From Chryseobacterium formosum (lineage in GTDB: Bacteria; Bacteroidota; Bacteroidia; Flavobacteriales; Weeksellaceae), in the NCBI RefSeq assembly GCF_026460885.1, contig NZ_JAOVZW010000001.1, positions 496,001 to 560,000 on the forward strand: a stretch of DNA of 64,000 nucleotides. Direction: 5' to 3'. A program made the translations under genes and the position numbers. This document shows positions 33,807-42,645 of the stretch, in pieces (position 1 is the first letter of the stretch; the number at the start of each line of letters is the position of its first letter). The notes beneath the pieces were generated by a model, which was not told where the DNA came from, made no database searches, and saw only the letters and a program-made list of their open reading frames with translations.

Positions 33807-34328
33807 ATGAATCAGCTTAAAAATCTTTTACTTTTAATTGTATCTGTAGGATTGCTCAATTCTTGTTACAGCTTTACCGGATCGTCTCTTACCGACGAAA
33901 AAACTGTGCAGATTAATGAGTTTCCTAATAATTCTGCGTTGGTAAATCCTACTTTATCACAGCAGTTTTCTACAGATATTCAAAACAGATTTTTACAGCG
34001 TACCACCCTGAAAGGAACAAAATCAAATCCCGATATTCTGATTGAAGGAGAAATCACAGATTATACAATTTCTCCAACGACGATTACTTCCACAACCCAG
34101 CAAACTTCTGCGGGAACGATTCAGGAATCTCAGAATAAACTGACAATCACGGTGAAAGTTCGTTATGAAAATAAATTACATCCAGACCTGAATTTTGATA
34201 AAAATTTCTCTGATGAGGCAGTTTTCAATTCAAGTCTTTCGCAAGATCAGATTGAAACTTCCCAGGTGAAAATTGCAACAGACAGAATTATCAACAAAAT
34301 ATTTAACGACATCGTAGCGAACTGGTAA
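33807..34328 (+). CDS. lptE: LptE-like lipopolysaccharide-assembly lipoprotein
   Basis: LptE plugs the LptD barrel and helps deliver lipopolysaccharide to the outer leaflet. The 173-residue lipoprotein has a lipobox LLNSC (cysteine 20) followed by YSFTGSSL, the Bacteroidota LptE opening, and the family's IQNRFLQRTTLK and ILIEGEITDYTISP motifs. It sits in the sigma-54 activator unit, with the TPR gene starting one base after its stop. The match is to the Bacteroidota LptE family and is weak to E. coli LptE. Confidence 0.85.
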   Translation: MNQLKNLLLLIVSVGLLNSCYSFTGSSLTDEKTVQINEFPNNSALVNPTLSQQFSTDIQNRFLQRTTLKGTKSNPDILIEGEITDYTISPTTITSTTQQTSAGTIQESQNKLTITVKVRYENKLHPDLNFDKNFSDEAVFNSSLSQDQIETSQVKIATDRIINKIFNDIVANW

Positions 34329-34329
34329 T

Positions 34330-36522
34330 ATGATGAATACTAGAGTTTTAGAATTATTAAAAAATCCGAAAAATATACAGTCAGAAGATCTTCATCTTTT
34401 GAAGGAGGAAATTAGTTCTTTCCCTTATATTCAAAACATTCGTGCCCTGCATTTATATGGAGTTCATCTTTTCGATAAAGAAAATTATCAGAAAGAATTG
34501 TCAACTACGGCAGCTTATACAACAGACAAGAAAATTCTTTATCATTTAATTAATGGTAAAATTCAGCAGATAAAAACAGAAAAAGTTGTAGAAGAAACTC
34601 CTGTTATTGAAGTAAAGGGAGAAGAAACTTCAATCCAAAAAACAGAAGATTCTGAAGTTTTAGTTGTTGAAAATGTCGCTCCAAAACACGATTATGAAGC
34701 TGTTTCTGAGTCTTTATTAACTCCAAAACCGGAAATAAAACACGTTTTTGTTGATGGAGAGCGCAACCGAATTTTATTTGAAGGCGAAGAAAATTTCCTT
34801 GAAGAAGTAAATAACGAAACCATTGATCTTGAATCTACTTTAGAATCAGGTGTAATTGTTACTCAAAAGCCAATTTCATCGCAAGAAGAAAATGTTTCGG
34901 ATAAAGAGGAAATTAAATTTGAAAATGAAGCTGATTTTGTCGCTGCACCTTCAGAAACTATCATCAATGCAGATAAAATTGATTCTGAAAAAGTAGAAGA
35001 AAAGGTAAATGATGAATCTGAAATAAGCTTTCAAAAAGTCGAAACTTTTACGCCTGAAACAGAGGTTGTAGAAGATGAGAAGCCGGTTGAAAATGAAACC
35101 GTTTTAGATTCTAACCCAACCGAAGAAATTTCTGAAGATTTAAATATTGAAACGGTTATCAATGAAGATAAGATTGATTCAGAAAAAGTTGAAGAAAAAA
35201 TTAATGATGATTCTGAATTAAGTTTTGTAAAAATAGAATCTTTTAAACCTGAAACTGAAATTTTAGAAGAAAGTATTCAAGCAGATAATCGTATTGAATC
35301 TTTAGAATCAAAAGTGATTTCAGAAGTTTTGAATCCTGAAACGATTATCGAAGAAGATAAAATTGATTCTGAAAATGTTGCCGAAAAATTAAACGATGAT
35401 GCGGAATTGAGTTTCCACGGAACCGATTCTTTCCTTCCTGAAATAAAAATTGAAGCCAATAAATCTGAGCAAGAAGCTGTTGCTGAAATTCCAAAATCTA
35501 ATATCAACAAACATGAAGACGAAATGCGTCGCCTGATTGAAGAAGTTGAAAAAAAGATGAAGACTCAGAAAAAAGAGGTTCAAGAAAAACCTGAAATTCA
35601 GGAAGAACTAAGTGGAGAAATCAGTTTTGCTGAAACCCAGGAGTTTCATGTTGGTGAAGAGCAAAAAGCGGCAGAAGAAACGGTAGTGAAAATCGCTGAA
35701 TCAATTGTTGAAGAGAGATTAGAAGAAGGAAATTCTGACGAAAAAACGGTAAATGTAATTGAAGAAGTAGTTTCAGCTTGGAAACCAATGAGTTTTGAAT
35801 CTCATACTCCGGATTCTTTTAGCAGAAAAGTTGATGTTAAATCTGAAGACGTTTTAAAAACAGAAGATATTAAAGAGATTTCTGAAGAAATTGTTTCAGA
35901 GGAAAAGAACTCAGAAGTTGTAGCAGAAAATAATTCAGAAGAAATTGTCGATGAAGTTGAAAATGTTGAAGAAAATCCAGAAACTGAACAAATCTTAATA
36001 GAAAAAGATGACGTTCCTGTGATGAATGTTTCATTTTTCGGAACTGATATTTCAAGCTTGCCGATTAAAAAAGAAGAAGAAGAAGAAGAAGAAGAAGAAG
36101 AAGAAGAAGATCAACCAGTTGAGGGAAAAATTCAAAAACCGATTTTAAGTACGGAATCTAAAATTCTTGACGATAGTAATGTTCCCGGATTCATCAACAC
36201 TTGGCAAAGCTGGCTGAAAATTGACAGAACCGAAGAAGTTGAAAAGGTTAAAATTGAAAACAAGAATAAAGTCATTGAATCATTCATTGAAAACAACCCA
36301 AAAATCAGTCAGCTGAAAGATGAGGTAAGCTTTGTTGTAAAAGAAAAAACAGACGATATTTCGCACTTAATGACCGAAACTTTGGCAAATCTTTACATTG
36401 AGCAGAAATTGTATACAAAAGCGATTAATGCTTTTCAAGTATTGATTAATAAACATCCTGACCGAAAAGAATATTTTGAAAATAAAATTCAGGAGATTAA
36501 AGATAATCGAGGGAAAAACTAA
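34330..36522 (+). CDS. Acidic, repeat-rich protein with C-terminal TPR
   Basis: A 730-residue cytoplasmic protein with no known function. The amino 80 residues are helical (LELLKNPKNIQSEDLHLLKEEI). The middle 500 residues are highly acidic and contain at least three imperfect repeats of about 55 residues, each built around DKIDSEKVEEK-xNDxSELSF and ETF-PETE. A run of about twelve glutamates is encoded by a GAA trinucleotide tract at 36071-36110. The last 60 residues (ETLANLYIEQKLYTKAINAFQVLINKHPDRKEYFENKIQEI) are a TPR. The second in-frame ATG at 34333 is an equally good start. It is the last gene of the lptE unit, ending in a strong terminator. Confidence 0.75.
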   Translation: MMNTRVLELLKNPKNIQSEDLHLLKEEISSFPYIQNIRALHLYGVHLFDKENYQKELSTTAAYTTDKKILYHLINGKIQQIKTEKVVEETPVIEVKGEETSIQKTEDSEVLVVENVAPKHDYEAVSESLLTPKPEIKHVFVDGERNRILFEGEENFLEEVNNETIDLESTLESGVIVTQKPISSQEENVSDKEEIKFENEADFVAAPSETIINADKIDSEKVEEKVNDESEISFQKVETFTPETEVVEDEKPVENETVLDSNPTEEISEDLNIETVINEDKIDSEKVEEKINDDSELSFVKIESFKPETEILEESIQADNRIESLESKVISEVLNPETIIEEDKIDSENVAEKLNDDAELSFHGTDSFLPEIKIEANKSEQEAVAEIPKSNINKHEDEMRRLIEEVEKKMKTQKKEVQEKPEIQEELSGEISFAETQEFHVGEEQKAAEETVVKIAESIVEERLEEGNSDEKTVNVIEEVVSAWKPMSFESHTPDSFSRKVDVKSEDVLKTEDIKEISEEIVSEEKNSEVVAENNSEEIVDEVENVEENPETEQILIEKDDVPVMNVSFFGTDISSLPIKKEEEEEEEEEEEEDQPVEGKIQKPILSTESKILDDSNVPGFINTWQSWLKIDRTEEVEKVKIENKNKVIESFIENNPKISQLKDEVSFVVKEKTDDISHLMTETLANLYIEQKLYTKAINAFQVLINKHPDRKEYFENKIQEIKDNRGKN
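36071..36110 (+). repeat. GAA trinucleotide tract
   Basis: About twelve GAA units in frame encode a polyglutamate run. Slippage would change the number of glutamates without shifting the frame. Confidence 0.85.
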
Positions 36523-36533
36523 ATTAAAATACA

Positions 36534-36567
36534 AACGGCAGAATTTCAAAGTTCTGCCGTTTTTTTA
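36534..36567 (+). terminator. Terminator of the sigma-54 activator/lptE unit
   Basis: AACGGCAGAA pairs with TTCTGCCGTT across eight bases and is followed by a T run, 12 bases after the stop. It stands against the convergent DUF4126 gene. Confidence 0.88.
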
Positions 36568-37173
36568 TAAATAATTAGAAGTTTCTTTTCGTTTTCGTAA
36601 TTTTTTTAAAGCTTTTCTTCCTAAGATTACTACTATAATTACCGTTGCGATTGCCAAAAATGCTGCAATTACCGGAGCGATCATTGCTAATATTGCCATA
36701 ATTCCAGCTCCTGCGGTTTCTGTAGTTCCAACTATGGAATTTCCCAATCCGCCCGTTGTTGCTGTTGATGCCGCTCGAATTCCTGCAAATCCCGAACTGA
36801 TTGTAGCTGCGGTTCCTCCTCCCGCAATTAAGGCCAATCCCCATTGTGAAAATGTTCCCAGATCTGCAAACTGACTCGCAAAAAGTAACGAACCGGCAAT
36901 TGTTGCCATTGGAACAGAAAGTGTGTCTAAAAAATTATCAATAACAGGAATATAATACGCTAAAATTTCTGCAATCGTCGCAATTCCCGTTGTAATCAAG
37001 GCAGGAAGACCAGAAAGCCAATCAAAACTTTCATGAGTAGGAATCCATTGAAAATACGATGCTAAACTCACCGCAAACAATGGCAGAAAAACTCTGAAAC
37101 CTGCAGATGCAGCAAGTCCGATACCAATAAATGCACTCAGAACATACGGAAGATAAGGAATTTGGTCAAGCAT
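36565..37173 (-). CDS. DUF4126 family membrane protein
   Basis: A 202-residue integral membrane protein of DUF4126, unknown role. The opening YVLSAFIGIGLAASAGFRVFLPLFAVSLASYF and the glycine- and alanine-rich middle (AGGGTAATISSGFAGIRAASTATTGGLGNSIV) are characteristic. A last helix (IAAFLAIATVIIVVILGRKALKKLRKRK) has a basic cytoplasmic tail. It is a single gene, convergent with the lptE unit. Confidence 0.85.
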   Translation of the reverse strand: MLDQIPYLPYVLSAFIGIGLAASAGFRVFLPLFAVSLASYFQWIPTHESFDWLSGLPALITTGIATIAEILAYYIPVIDNFLDTLSVPMATIAGSLLFASQFADLGTFSQWGLALIAGGGTAATISSGFAGIRAASTATTGGLGNSIVGTTETAGAGIMAILAMIAPVIAAFLAIATVIIVVILGRKALKKLRKRKETSNYL

Positions 37174-37262
37174 TTTAATTCGTCAATTGTTTTCTTAAAG
37201 CTACAAAAAATATTCAAATAGAATTTAGAAACAATTTTTATGAAGTTGCAGTATTGAAAATC

Positions 37263-37335
37263 GTTTTGCTCCTATGGAGCAAAACCTTTGTAGAAAAATG
37301 ATAACCAAAGAAAATTGCGCTCCGTAGGAGCGCAA
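37263..37335. repeat. Two REP-like palindromes with shared CTCC-N3-GGAG core
   Basis: GTTTTGCTCC-TAT-GGAGCAAAAC (37263-37285) and TTGCGCTCC-GTA-GGAGCGCAA (37315-37335) are perfect short-loop hairpins 29 bases apart, in the gap between the DUF4126 and rnpA genes. They could act as terminators for rnpA on the minus strand but lack T runs. Confidence 0.65.
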
Positions 37336-37364
37336 CAATTATATATAAATCGAAATTGTTTAAT

Positions 37365-37754
37365 TTAAACAGATTGTGATTTTTTTTGAGATTGAGACTG
37401 ACATAGTTTTATGAATTCCGTCTCCACATCCTGAAACTTTTCGGGAAGTTCATTAGAAACCCAAAACAACATTGCAATCGTCTTGTCTCCAAAGCTTTCT
37501 CTAAAAAGGTCTTTATTTAAACGATAGCATTCTCGCAAAAGTCTTTTGACACGGTTTCTATAAACAGCTTTTTTAAAATACCTCTTTGAAACCGAAACTC
37601 CTAGTTTTACATTTTCAGTTTGTAAATCAGCATGATTTTTAAGAATAATAATTCGCAAATTCCCACAACTTCTCCATTTACCTTTTGCGAAAAGTAAAGT
37701 AATCTCAGTGTCTTTTTTGAGTTTTTCTTGTTTTGGATATTTAAAATCAGACAT
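37365..37754 (-). CDS. rnpA: Ribonuclease P protein component
   Basis: RnpA binds the catalytic RNA of RNase P, which cleaves the 5' leader from pre-tRNAs. The 129-residue protein has the family core SVSKRYFKKAVYRNRVKRLLRECYR near residues 54-78. It overlaps the last base of the tcdA gene upstream, so the two are translationally linked. Unlike many bacteria there is no rpmH next to it, as usual in Flavobacteriia. The carboxyl end is a serine/glutamine/lysine tail. Confidence 0.93.
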   Translation of the reverse strand: MSDFKYPKQEKLKKDTEITLLFAKGKWRSCGNLRIIILKNHADLQTENVKLGVSVSKRYFKKAVYRNRVKRLLRECYRLNKDLFRESFGDKTIAMLFWVSNELPEKFQDVETEFIKLCQSQSQKKSQSV

Positions 37755-38479
37755 TAATCTTTATTCACTAAATAATTGATGACTTCTGCAGCGGCATACA
37801 AACCGAAAATTGCAGGAATAAAACTTATAGTTCCATAAAAAGATCTTTTGTAATTGCTTCCGTCGGTCATTTTTAAGCTGTCTTCATCTTGAATTTCATC
37901 AGAAAATACACAACGAATTCCTTTATCGATTTTCACTTTTTTTAATCTCTTTCTCACTTCACGGGCAAGATGACAATGCTGAGTTTTACTCAAATCACGT
38001 ACTGCAACTTTAGAAGGATCAGATTTCCCACCTGCACCCATCGAGCTTACAACCTTTATTTTTCTTCGTTTTGCGGCAATTAATAAAGTGACTTTTGGAG
38101 TGACACTATCGATACAATCTAAAACGTAATCGAAATTTCCGGCATCCAAAACTTCCTCCATCCTTTCCGGATTCAAAAATTCATTAATTTTTAAAAGTTC
38201 AAGATTTGGATTAATGTCCATCAATCTTTCTGCGACAACGTCTACTTTGTGTTTTCCGATGGTAGAATGCAAAGCGGGAAGTTGTCTGTTGATGTTGGTA
38301 ATATCTACTGTGTCGCCATCAACAATAGTCATTTTTCCTATCCCGGCTCTGGCTAAAAACTCAGCTGCAAAAGAGCCAACTCCTCCCAAACCGACAACTA
38401 AAACAGCTGCTTTGCTTAGTTTTTCTACACCTTCTTCTTTTATCAATAACTCTGTTCTTTCAAGCCAAAATTTATCCAT
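37754..38479 (-). CDS. tcdA: tRNA threonylcarbamoyladenosine dehydratase
   Basis: TcdA (CsdL) is an E1-like enzyme that uses ATP to cyclise t6A37 to ct6A37 in tRNAs that read A-starting codons. The 241-residue protein has the adenylate-binding VLVVGLGGVGSFAAEFLARAGIG, the NINRQL motif, the DCIDS motif, and a basic CHLAREVRKRLKKVKI segment. It overlaps rnpA by one base and the TatD hydrolase by eight bases, forming a three-gene tRNA and nucleic-acid unit. Confidence 0.93.
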   Translation of the reverse strand: MDKFWLERTELLIKEEGVEKLSKAAVLVVGLGGVGSFAAEFLARAGIGKMTIVDGDTVDITNINRQLPALHSTIGKHKVDVVAERLMDINPNLELLKINEFLNPERMEEVLDAGNFDYVLDCIDSVTPKVTLLIAAKRRKIKVVSSMGAGGKSDPSKVAVRDLSKTQHCHLAREVRKRLKKVKIDKGIRCVFSDEIQDEDSLKMTDGSNYKRSFYGTISFIPAIFGLYAAAEVINYLVNKD

Positions 38480-39098
38480 TTTGTATCTTTTCTAAATTTT
38501 CTACAATTTGTTTGTTGAGCTTTTCTAAAGAAATTTCTTTTAATTCTGAAACTTTCAGGTATAATTCTTCGATATTAAAATCTTCATTATCAGTTTCTAA
38601 AAATATTTTATCTAAAGGAATTGTCTTTAAAACGTTCTGCAAAGATAGATTATACAAAACAGGTTTTCCAAAACTCAAATAAAAATTATTTTTCAGCAAA
38701 TCGTCGGCAATGCTTTGTTTTTTATTAAAACCATGAATAATCATCGCTTGATGAGCATGTTTTTTAAATGAAATCACTTCATAAAACTTTCTTACGCAAT
38801 GAATAATCAAAGGTTTTTTTAACTCATTTGATAGTTCAATTTGCTTTTTAAAAACTTCTCCCTGAGTTTTTTGATCAACTGAAATCAATCCATCCAATCC
38901 GCATTCTCCAATAGCAAAACAGTTTTCTGTAATATTGGAATTTAACCAAATAAATTGATTTTCAATATTTTCTTCTTGAATGTCCTGCGGATGAATTCCA
39001 ATTGAATACAAATGTTGAGGCGGAGTTTTACCATAATCCAGATTGTAAATTCCAAGCTCTTTATTTTCTTTATGATGATGAAAATCAAAAAAATCCAT
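38472..39098 (-). CDS. TatD family hydrolase
   Basis: A metal-dependent hydrolase of the TatD family, whose members are DNases or deacylases. I use the start at 39098 (MDFFDFHHHK), where the metal-binding HxH opens the protein as in the family; the longer frame to 39143 adds a hydrophobic leader that does not fit. Other ligands are E in GECGLDG, H in LIIHCVR, H in IIHGFN, and D in LETDNED. At 208 residues it is shorter than the typical 255, as are other Bacteroidota members. First gene of the tatD-tcdA-rnpA unit. Confidence 0.87.
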   Translation of the reverse strand: MDFFDFHHHKENKELGIYNLDYGKTPPQHLYSIGIHPQDIQEENIENQFIWLNSNITENCFAIGECGLDGLISVDQKTQGEVFKKQIELSNELKKPLIIHCVRKFYEVISFKKHAHQAMIIHGFNKKQSIADDLLKNNFYLSFGKPVLYNLSLQNVLKTIPLDKIFLETDNEDFNIEELYLKVSELKEISLEKLNKQIVENLEKIQNG

Positions 39099-39192
39099 AT
39101 TCAAAAATACTACAATTAAGCAAGATTTAAAATAATTAAACATCCGTTTATAGATATGTTAAAAATTTGCTAACTTTACTAAAAACGTAACT

Positions 39193-39822
39193 ATGGGAAA
39201 AAAATTCTCTGAGAAGCAAATTCATATTCTTGATATTGCCGAAGAACTCATCGCAAGAAAAGGCTATGAAGGCACATCTGTAAGAGATATTTGTACAAAA
39301 GCCAACATTAATGTGGCTATGATTTCTTATTATTTCGGTTCTAAAGAAAAAATGATGTCTTATCTTTATCAGTATCGTGTTTTGAAAACGAGAGAAAATT
39401 TTTCAGAATTTGCAGATACAATCAAAGATGGCAGGCCGGAAATGCAGATGAAAGAAATGATTAAATATATTGTCAGTCAGCTTTTCAGATATAATTATTT
39501 TCACGGTTTTGTTACTCAGGAACTTCGTCATACTGAGAATTTGAAAGATGAACTTTTAGATTTTTACCAGCTTTTCGTTAGAAAATTGGATGAAGTTATT
39601 AAAAAAGGTGTTACTACAGGAGTTTTTACTTTCACTCCAAAACCTGAAGATATTTTGACTACCATTATTGGTTCTACTTTATTCGTCATAAGAAATAAAA
39701 ATTTCTACGAATTGTATGTTCCTCACAAAGATGATGAAACGTACACCAAAGAAGCCGAAAAAAAGGTGAGAATGAATCTTTTAATGAACATTTTTGCTGT
39801 TTTGGGATACGCAGCTGACTAA
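39193..39822 (+). CDS. TetR family transcriptional regulator
   Basis: A 209-residue TetR-type repressor with its helix-turn-helix in the amino 50 residues (ILDIAEELIARKGYEGTSVRDICTKANINVAMISYYFGSKEKMMSYLY). The ligand-binding part is uncharacterised. The gene is divergent from the TatD unit with about 95 bases between starts, and the bamD gene lies 97 bases downstream with its own -7 element. Its targets may include neighbours, but no operator dyad stands out. Confidence 0.9.
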   Translation: MGKKFSEKQIHILDIAEELIARKGYEGTSVRDICTKANINVAMISYYFGSKEKMMSYLYQYRVLKTRENFSEFADTIKDGRPEMQMKEMIKYIVSQLFRYNYFHGFVTQELRHTENLKDELLDFYQLFVRKLDEVIKKGVTTGVFTFTPKPEDILTTIIGSTLFVIRNKNFYELYVPHKDDETYTKEAEKKVRMNLLMNIFAVLGYAAD

Positions 39823-39869
39823 ATTTACGTTAAATAATCATAAAAAAAAAACTTTTAGCAAAAAAGTTA

Positions 39870-39877
39870 TATTTTTG
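39870..39877 (+). promoter_or_regulatory. -7 element of the bamD operon
   Basis: TATTTTTG fits the consensus and lies 43 bases before the bamD start at 39920. It falls inside the longer open frame, which supports the internal start. Confidence 0.5.
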
Positions 39878-39919
39878 CAAATTAATAGGTCGGTAAACCC
39901 GAGAACTGTTACATTTTAT

Positions 39920-40915
39920 ATGAAAAAGTATATTTTAGGTATTTTCGCTATTGCTGTTTTAGCAGCGTGCAAGAGTCAACAGGAAAAAGCATTGAGAAGT
40001 GCAGACAAAACCTTTATTCTTAAAGCTGCAAACGAAAATTTTGCTAAAAAGAAGTGGAAAAATGCATTGGCGCTTTACGACAGACTTCCCAATTTGGTTG
40101 CGGGTACAGATGATGCTCCGAACGTAGTTTTCAATTCTGCGTACGCCAATTATTATGATAAAAATTACAGATTAGCCGGAAATCAGTTTAAGAATTTTGC
40201 TGTAAGTTTCCCTCAGGATAACAGAAAAGAAGAAGCGGCTTATATGTCTGCATTGTGTTACTACAACGGTTCTATGGATTATAACTTAGATCAGTCGAGT
40301 ACAGAATTGGCAATCAATGAGCTTCAGGAATTTTTGAATAATTACCCAAATTCTGAAAGATCAAAAAACATCAATACTTTAATTGATGAGCTTTCTTATA
40401 AATTAGAATTTAAAGCATACGAAAATGCTAAGCAATACTACAAAATGGCAGATTACAAAGCTACATCTACCGCTTTTGAAAATGTTTTAGACGATTTCCC
40501 AAGTACAAAGCTTCGTCCGAAAATCTATGATTATATGATGAAAGCTCGATATGCATTAGCTGTAGGGTCTACTTATGAATTGAAAGATGAGCGTATTACA
40601 AGTGCTTTAGCATTTACAAGACAGGTTGAAAAAGAACTTCCGAATACAGAATATGCTAAGACAGCTTTAGATTTAAGAGAAAAACTTGAAAAAGAAAAGA
40701 AAGATTTTGTTGTAGTTAAGAAACAAAACGAAGAAAGAATTGCACTGTTTACTGCAAAACAGAAAAAGATCGCAGATAAGCTTGCAGAGCAGAATAAGAC
40801 ACAGCAGCAAGTGAAAGATCAGATTTCAAATGAGAAGAGTGCGATGCAAATGCAAAGAGATAGTGCAGCGTTGCAAACTCCTCCTCCTGCGGCGACTTTC
40901 AAAATCCAAAGATAA
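39920..40915 (+). CDS. bamD: BamD, outer-membrane protein assembly lipoprotein
   Basis: BamD is the TPR lipoprotein partner of BamA that folds outer-membrane beta-barrels. I place the start at 39920, giving MKKYILGIFAIAVLAACKSQ with a lipobox LAAC (cysteine 18); the open frame to 39794 overlaps the TetR gene and the promoter. The 331-residue protein has several TPR units (NAYYDKNYRLAGNQFKNFAVSFPQ, ELAINELQEFLNNYPNS, YKATSTAFENVLDDFPST) and a charged coiled-coil carboxyl end. It opens the unit bamD-rpoZ-coaBC-porD-recN, a conserved Bacteroidota order. Confidence 0.93.
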   Translation: MKKYILGIFAIAVLAACKSQQEKALRSADKTFILKAANENFAKKKWKNALALYDRLPNLVAGTDDAPNVVFNSAYANYYDKNYRLAGNQFKNFAVSFPQDNRKEEAAYMSALCYYNGSMDYNLDQSSTELAINELQEFLNNYPNSERSKNINTLIDELSYKLEFKAYENAKQYYKMADYKATSTAFENVLDDFPSTKLRPKIYDYMMKARYALAVGSTYELKDERITSALAFTRQVEKELPNTEYAKTALDLREKLEKEKKDFVVVKKQNEERIALFTAKQKKIADKLAEQNKTQQQVKDQISNEKSAMQMQRDSAALQTPPPAATFKIQR

Positions 40916-40956
40916 TTCGTAAATTTGCCAACTTATAAATAATTAATTTTCTCAAA

Positions 40957-41280
40957 ATGAGCGTAAAAGATACAAAAGCAGAAGTAAATACTATTACTTA
41001 CGATAAAGACAAGATTGAAGAGAAAGTAGGTTCAATCTATGAAGCTATTGTAATCATGGGGAAAAGAGCAGAGCAGATCAATGCAGAAATCCGTACTGAA
41101 TTACACAATAAATTAGACGAATTTGCTGTTCACAACTCTACTTTGGAAGAAGTTTTTGAAAACAGAGAACAAATCGAAATCTCAAAACATTACGAAAAAC
41201 TTCCGAAACCAACATCTATCGCTATCCAAGAATGGTTAGATGGTGATGTTTACTTCAGAAAAACTGAAGAAAGAAAATAA
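40957..41280 (+). CDS. rpoZ: DNA-directed RNA polymerase omega subunit
   Basis: Omega helps assemble beta' into RNA polymerase. This 107-residue Rpb6-like protein is the Bacteroidota version, beginning MSVKDTKAEVNTITYDKDKIEEKVGSIYEAIVIMGKRAEQIN. The IYEAIVIMGKRAEQI helix matches the conserved region of omega. Its place between bamD and coaBC supports the call. It is 41 bases downstream of bamD and followed by a hairpin. Confidence 0.9.
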   Translation: MSVKDTKAEVNTITYDKDKIEEKVGSIYEAIVIMGKRAEQINAEIRTELHNKLDEFAVHNSTLEEVFENREQIEISKHYEKLPKPTSIAIQEWLDGDVYFRKTEERK

Positions 41281-41303
41281 AATAATTTTATTTTTATAAA
41301 TCT

Positions 41304-41338
41304 AAGGTCATAGAAGATTCGGTTCTTTTATGACCTTT
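41304..41338 (+). terminator. Possible hairpin after rpoZ
   Basis: AAGGTCATA and TATGACCTT form a stem with inner GAAGA/TTCTT pairs, 24 bases after the rpoZ stop. There is no long T run, so it may slow or partly end transcription ahead of coaBC. Confidence 0.4.
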
Positions 41339-41405
41339 GCTGTTTTGATATATACAGATTGATTTAAGAAAAAAATAAGTAAATTAGTGCTTTAAAAAAA
41401 TCTAC

Positions 41406-42608
41406 ATGAGTATTTCCGGGAAAAAGATTCTCATTGCCGTTTCTGGCGGAATAGCTGCGTACAAAATTCATTTTCTTATCAGAGATTTGGTAAAAAAAGG
41501 TGCCGAGGTTCAGATCATTATGTCTCCTGATGCGGAACATTTTGTAACGAAACTGAGTCTTTCCACACTTTCAAAAAATCCTGTTTATACTGAATTTTAC
41601 AGCGACAACGGAACTTGGAACAGTCACGTAGAAATGGCTCTTTGGGCAGATGTGATGATTGTTGCACCTTGCACGGCAAATACTTTGGCGAAGGTGATTC
41701 ATGGGATTTGTGATAATCTTTTGATTGCAACGTATATGTCTGCAAAATGCCCCATTTTTATTGCTCCCGCAATGGATTTGGATATGTATCAACATCCATC
41801 AACCAAAAACAATCTGAAACTTGCCGAAGAATTTGGTAACACTGTAATTCCTGCAGAAAGTGGTGAACTAGCAAGTGGTTTGATTGGTCAAGGAAGAATG
41901 GCAGAACCAGAAACGATTGTTAAAACGATTGAAGAGTTTTTTAATTCAGATCAAAAAAAATCATTAGAAGGAAAAACGGTTTTAATTACAGCGGGACCAA
42001 CTTATGAAGCAATTGATCCTGTGCGTTTTATTGGAAATCATTCTTCTGGGAAAATGGGGTTTTCATTAGCTGAAGAAGCTGCAAAAAGAGGAGCGAAAGT
42101 GATTCTTATTTCAGGACCAAGTTCTTTAAAATCGACTCATCAAAATATAGATTTGCACAGAGTTACATCTGCAAGAGAAATGCTTAACAAAGTTTTTGAA
42201 TATTACGACACTATCGATATCGGAATTGCAAGTGCGGCTGTAGCGGATTATGCTCCAAAAGTAGTAGCCTCAGAAAAGATTAAAAAAAATGAAGATACTT
42301 TTTCGATAGAATTAATCAAAAACCCGGATATTCTGAAAACGATGGGTGAGAAAAAAACGAATCAGTTTTTAGTCGGTTTTGCTCTTGAAACGCAGAATGA
42401 AGAAGAAAATGCAAAAGGAAAACTTGCGAAGAAAAATTTAGATATGATCGTTCTGAATTCACTTCGTGATGAAGGTGCAGGTTTTAAAAATGATACCAAC
42501 AAAATCAAGATATTTACCAAAACAGAAAAGCTGGAATTTGATCTAAAATCAAAAGAAAATGTGGCAAAAGACATTCTCGATTGTATTGAAACTCAACTTT
42601 TAAAATAA
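41406..42608 (+). CDS. coaBC: Bifunctional phosphopantothenoylcysteine synthetase/decarboxylase
   Basis: CoaBC makes 4'-phosphopantetheine in coenzyme A synthesis. The first half is an FMN-binding decarboxylase (ISGKKILIAVSGGIAAYK, the active-site H in WNSHVEMALWADVMIVAPCTANTLAKV, and the PAMDLDMY motif); the second half is a CTP-dependent ligase (TVLITAGPTYEAIDPVRFIGNHSSGKMGFSLA, and KIKKNEDTFSIELIKNPDILK). Length of 400 residues is normal for the fused enzyme. Third gene of the bamD-recN unit. Confidence 0.96.
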   Translation: MSISGKKILIAVSGGIAAYKIHFLIRDLVKKGAEVQIIMSPDAEHFVTKLSLSTLSKNPVYTEFYSDNGTWNSHVEMALWADVMIVAPCTANTLAKVIHGICDNLLIATYMSAKCPIFIAPAMDLDMYQHPSTKNNLKLAEEFGNTVIPAESGELASGLIGQGRMAEPETIVKTIEEFFNSDQKKSLEGKTVLITAGPTYEAIDPVRFIGNHSSGKMGFSLAEEAAKRGAKVILISGPSSLKSTHQNIDLHRVTSAREMLNKVFEYYDTIDIGIASAAVADYAPKVVASEKIKKNEDTFSIELIKNPDILKTMGEKKTNQFLVGFALETQNEEENAKGKLAKKNLDMIVLNSLRDEGAGFKNDTNKIKIFTKTEKLEFDLKSKENVAKDILDCIETQLLK

Positions 42609-42645
42609 ATGTTATAAATTTCCGTTTTCAATTTTTAATTAGATA

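Noticed and set aside
36575-36844. 89-codon frame with asparagine, arginine and glycine repeats
   Set aside because: It is an alternative frame of the DUF4126 gene, whose Ala/Gly-rich codons produce this pattern.
37365-38479. Replication origin next to rnpA
   Set aside because: No dnaA, dnaN or rpmH and no DnaA-box cluster is present; rnpA in this lineage is not tied to the origin.
39794-39919. Upstream start for bamD
   Set aside because: It overlaps the TetR gene and the promoter and would put 42 residues ahead of the lipoprotein signal.
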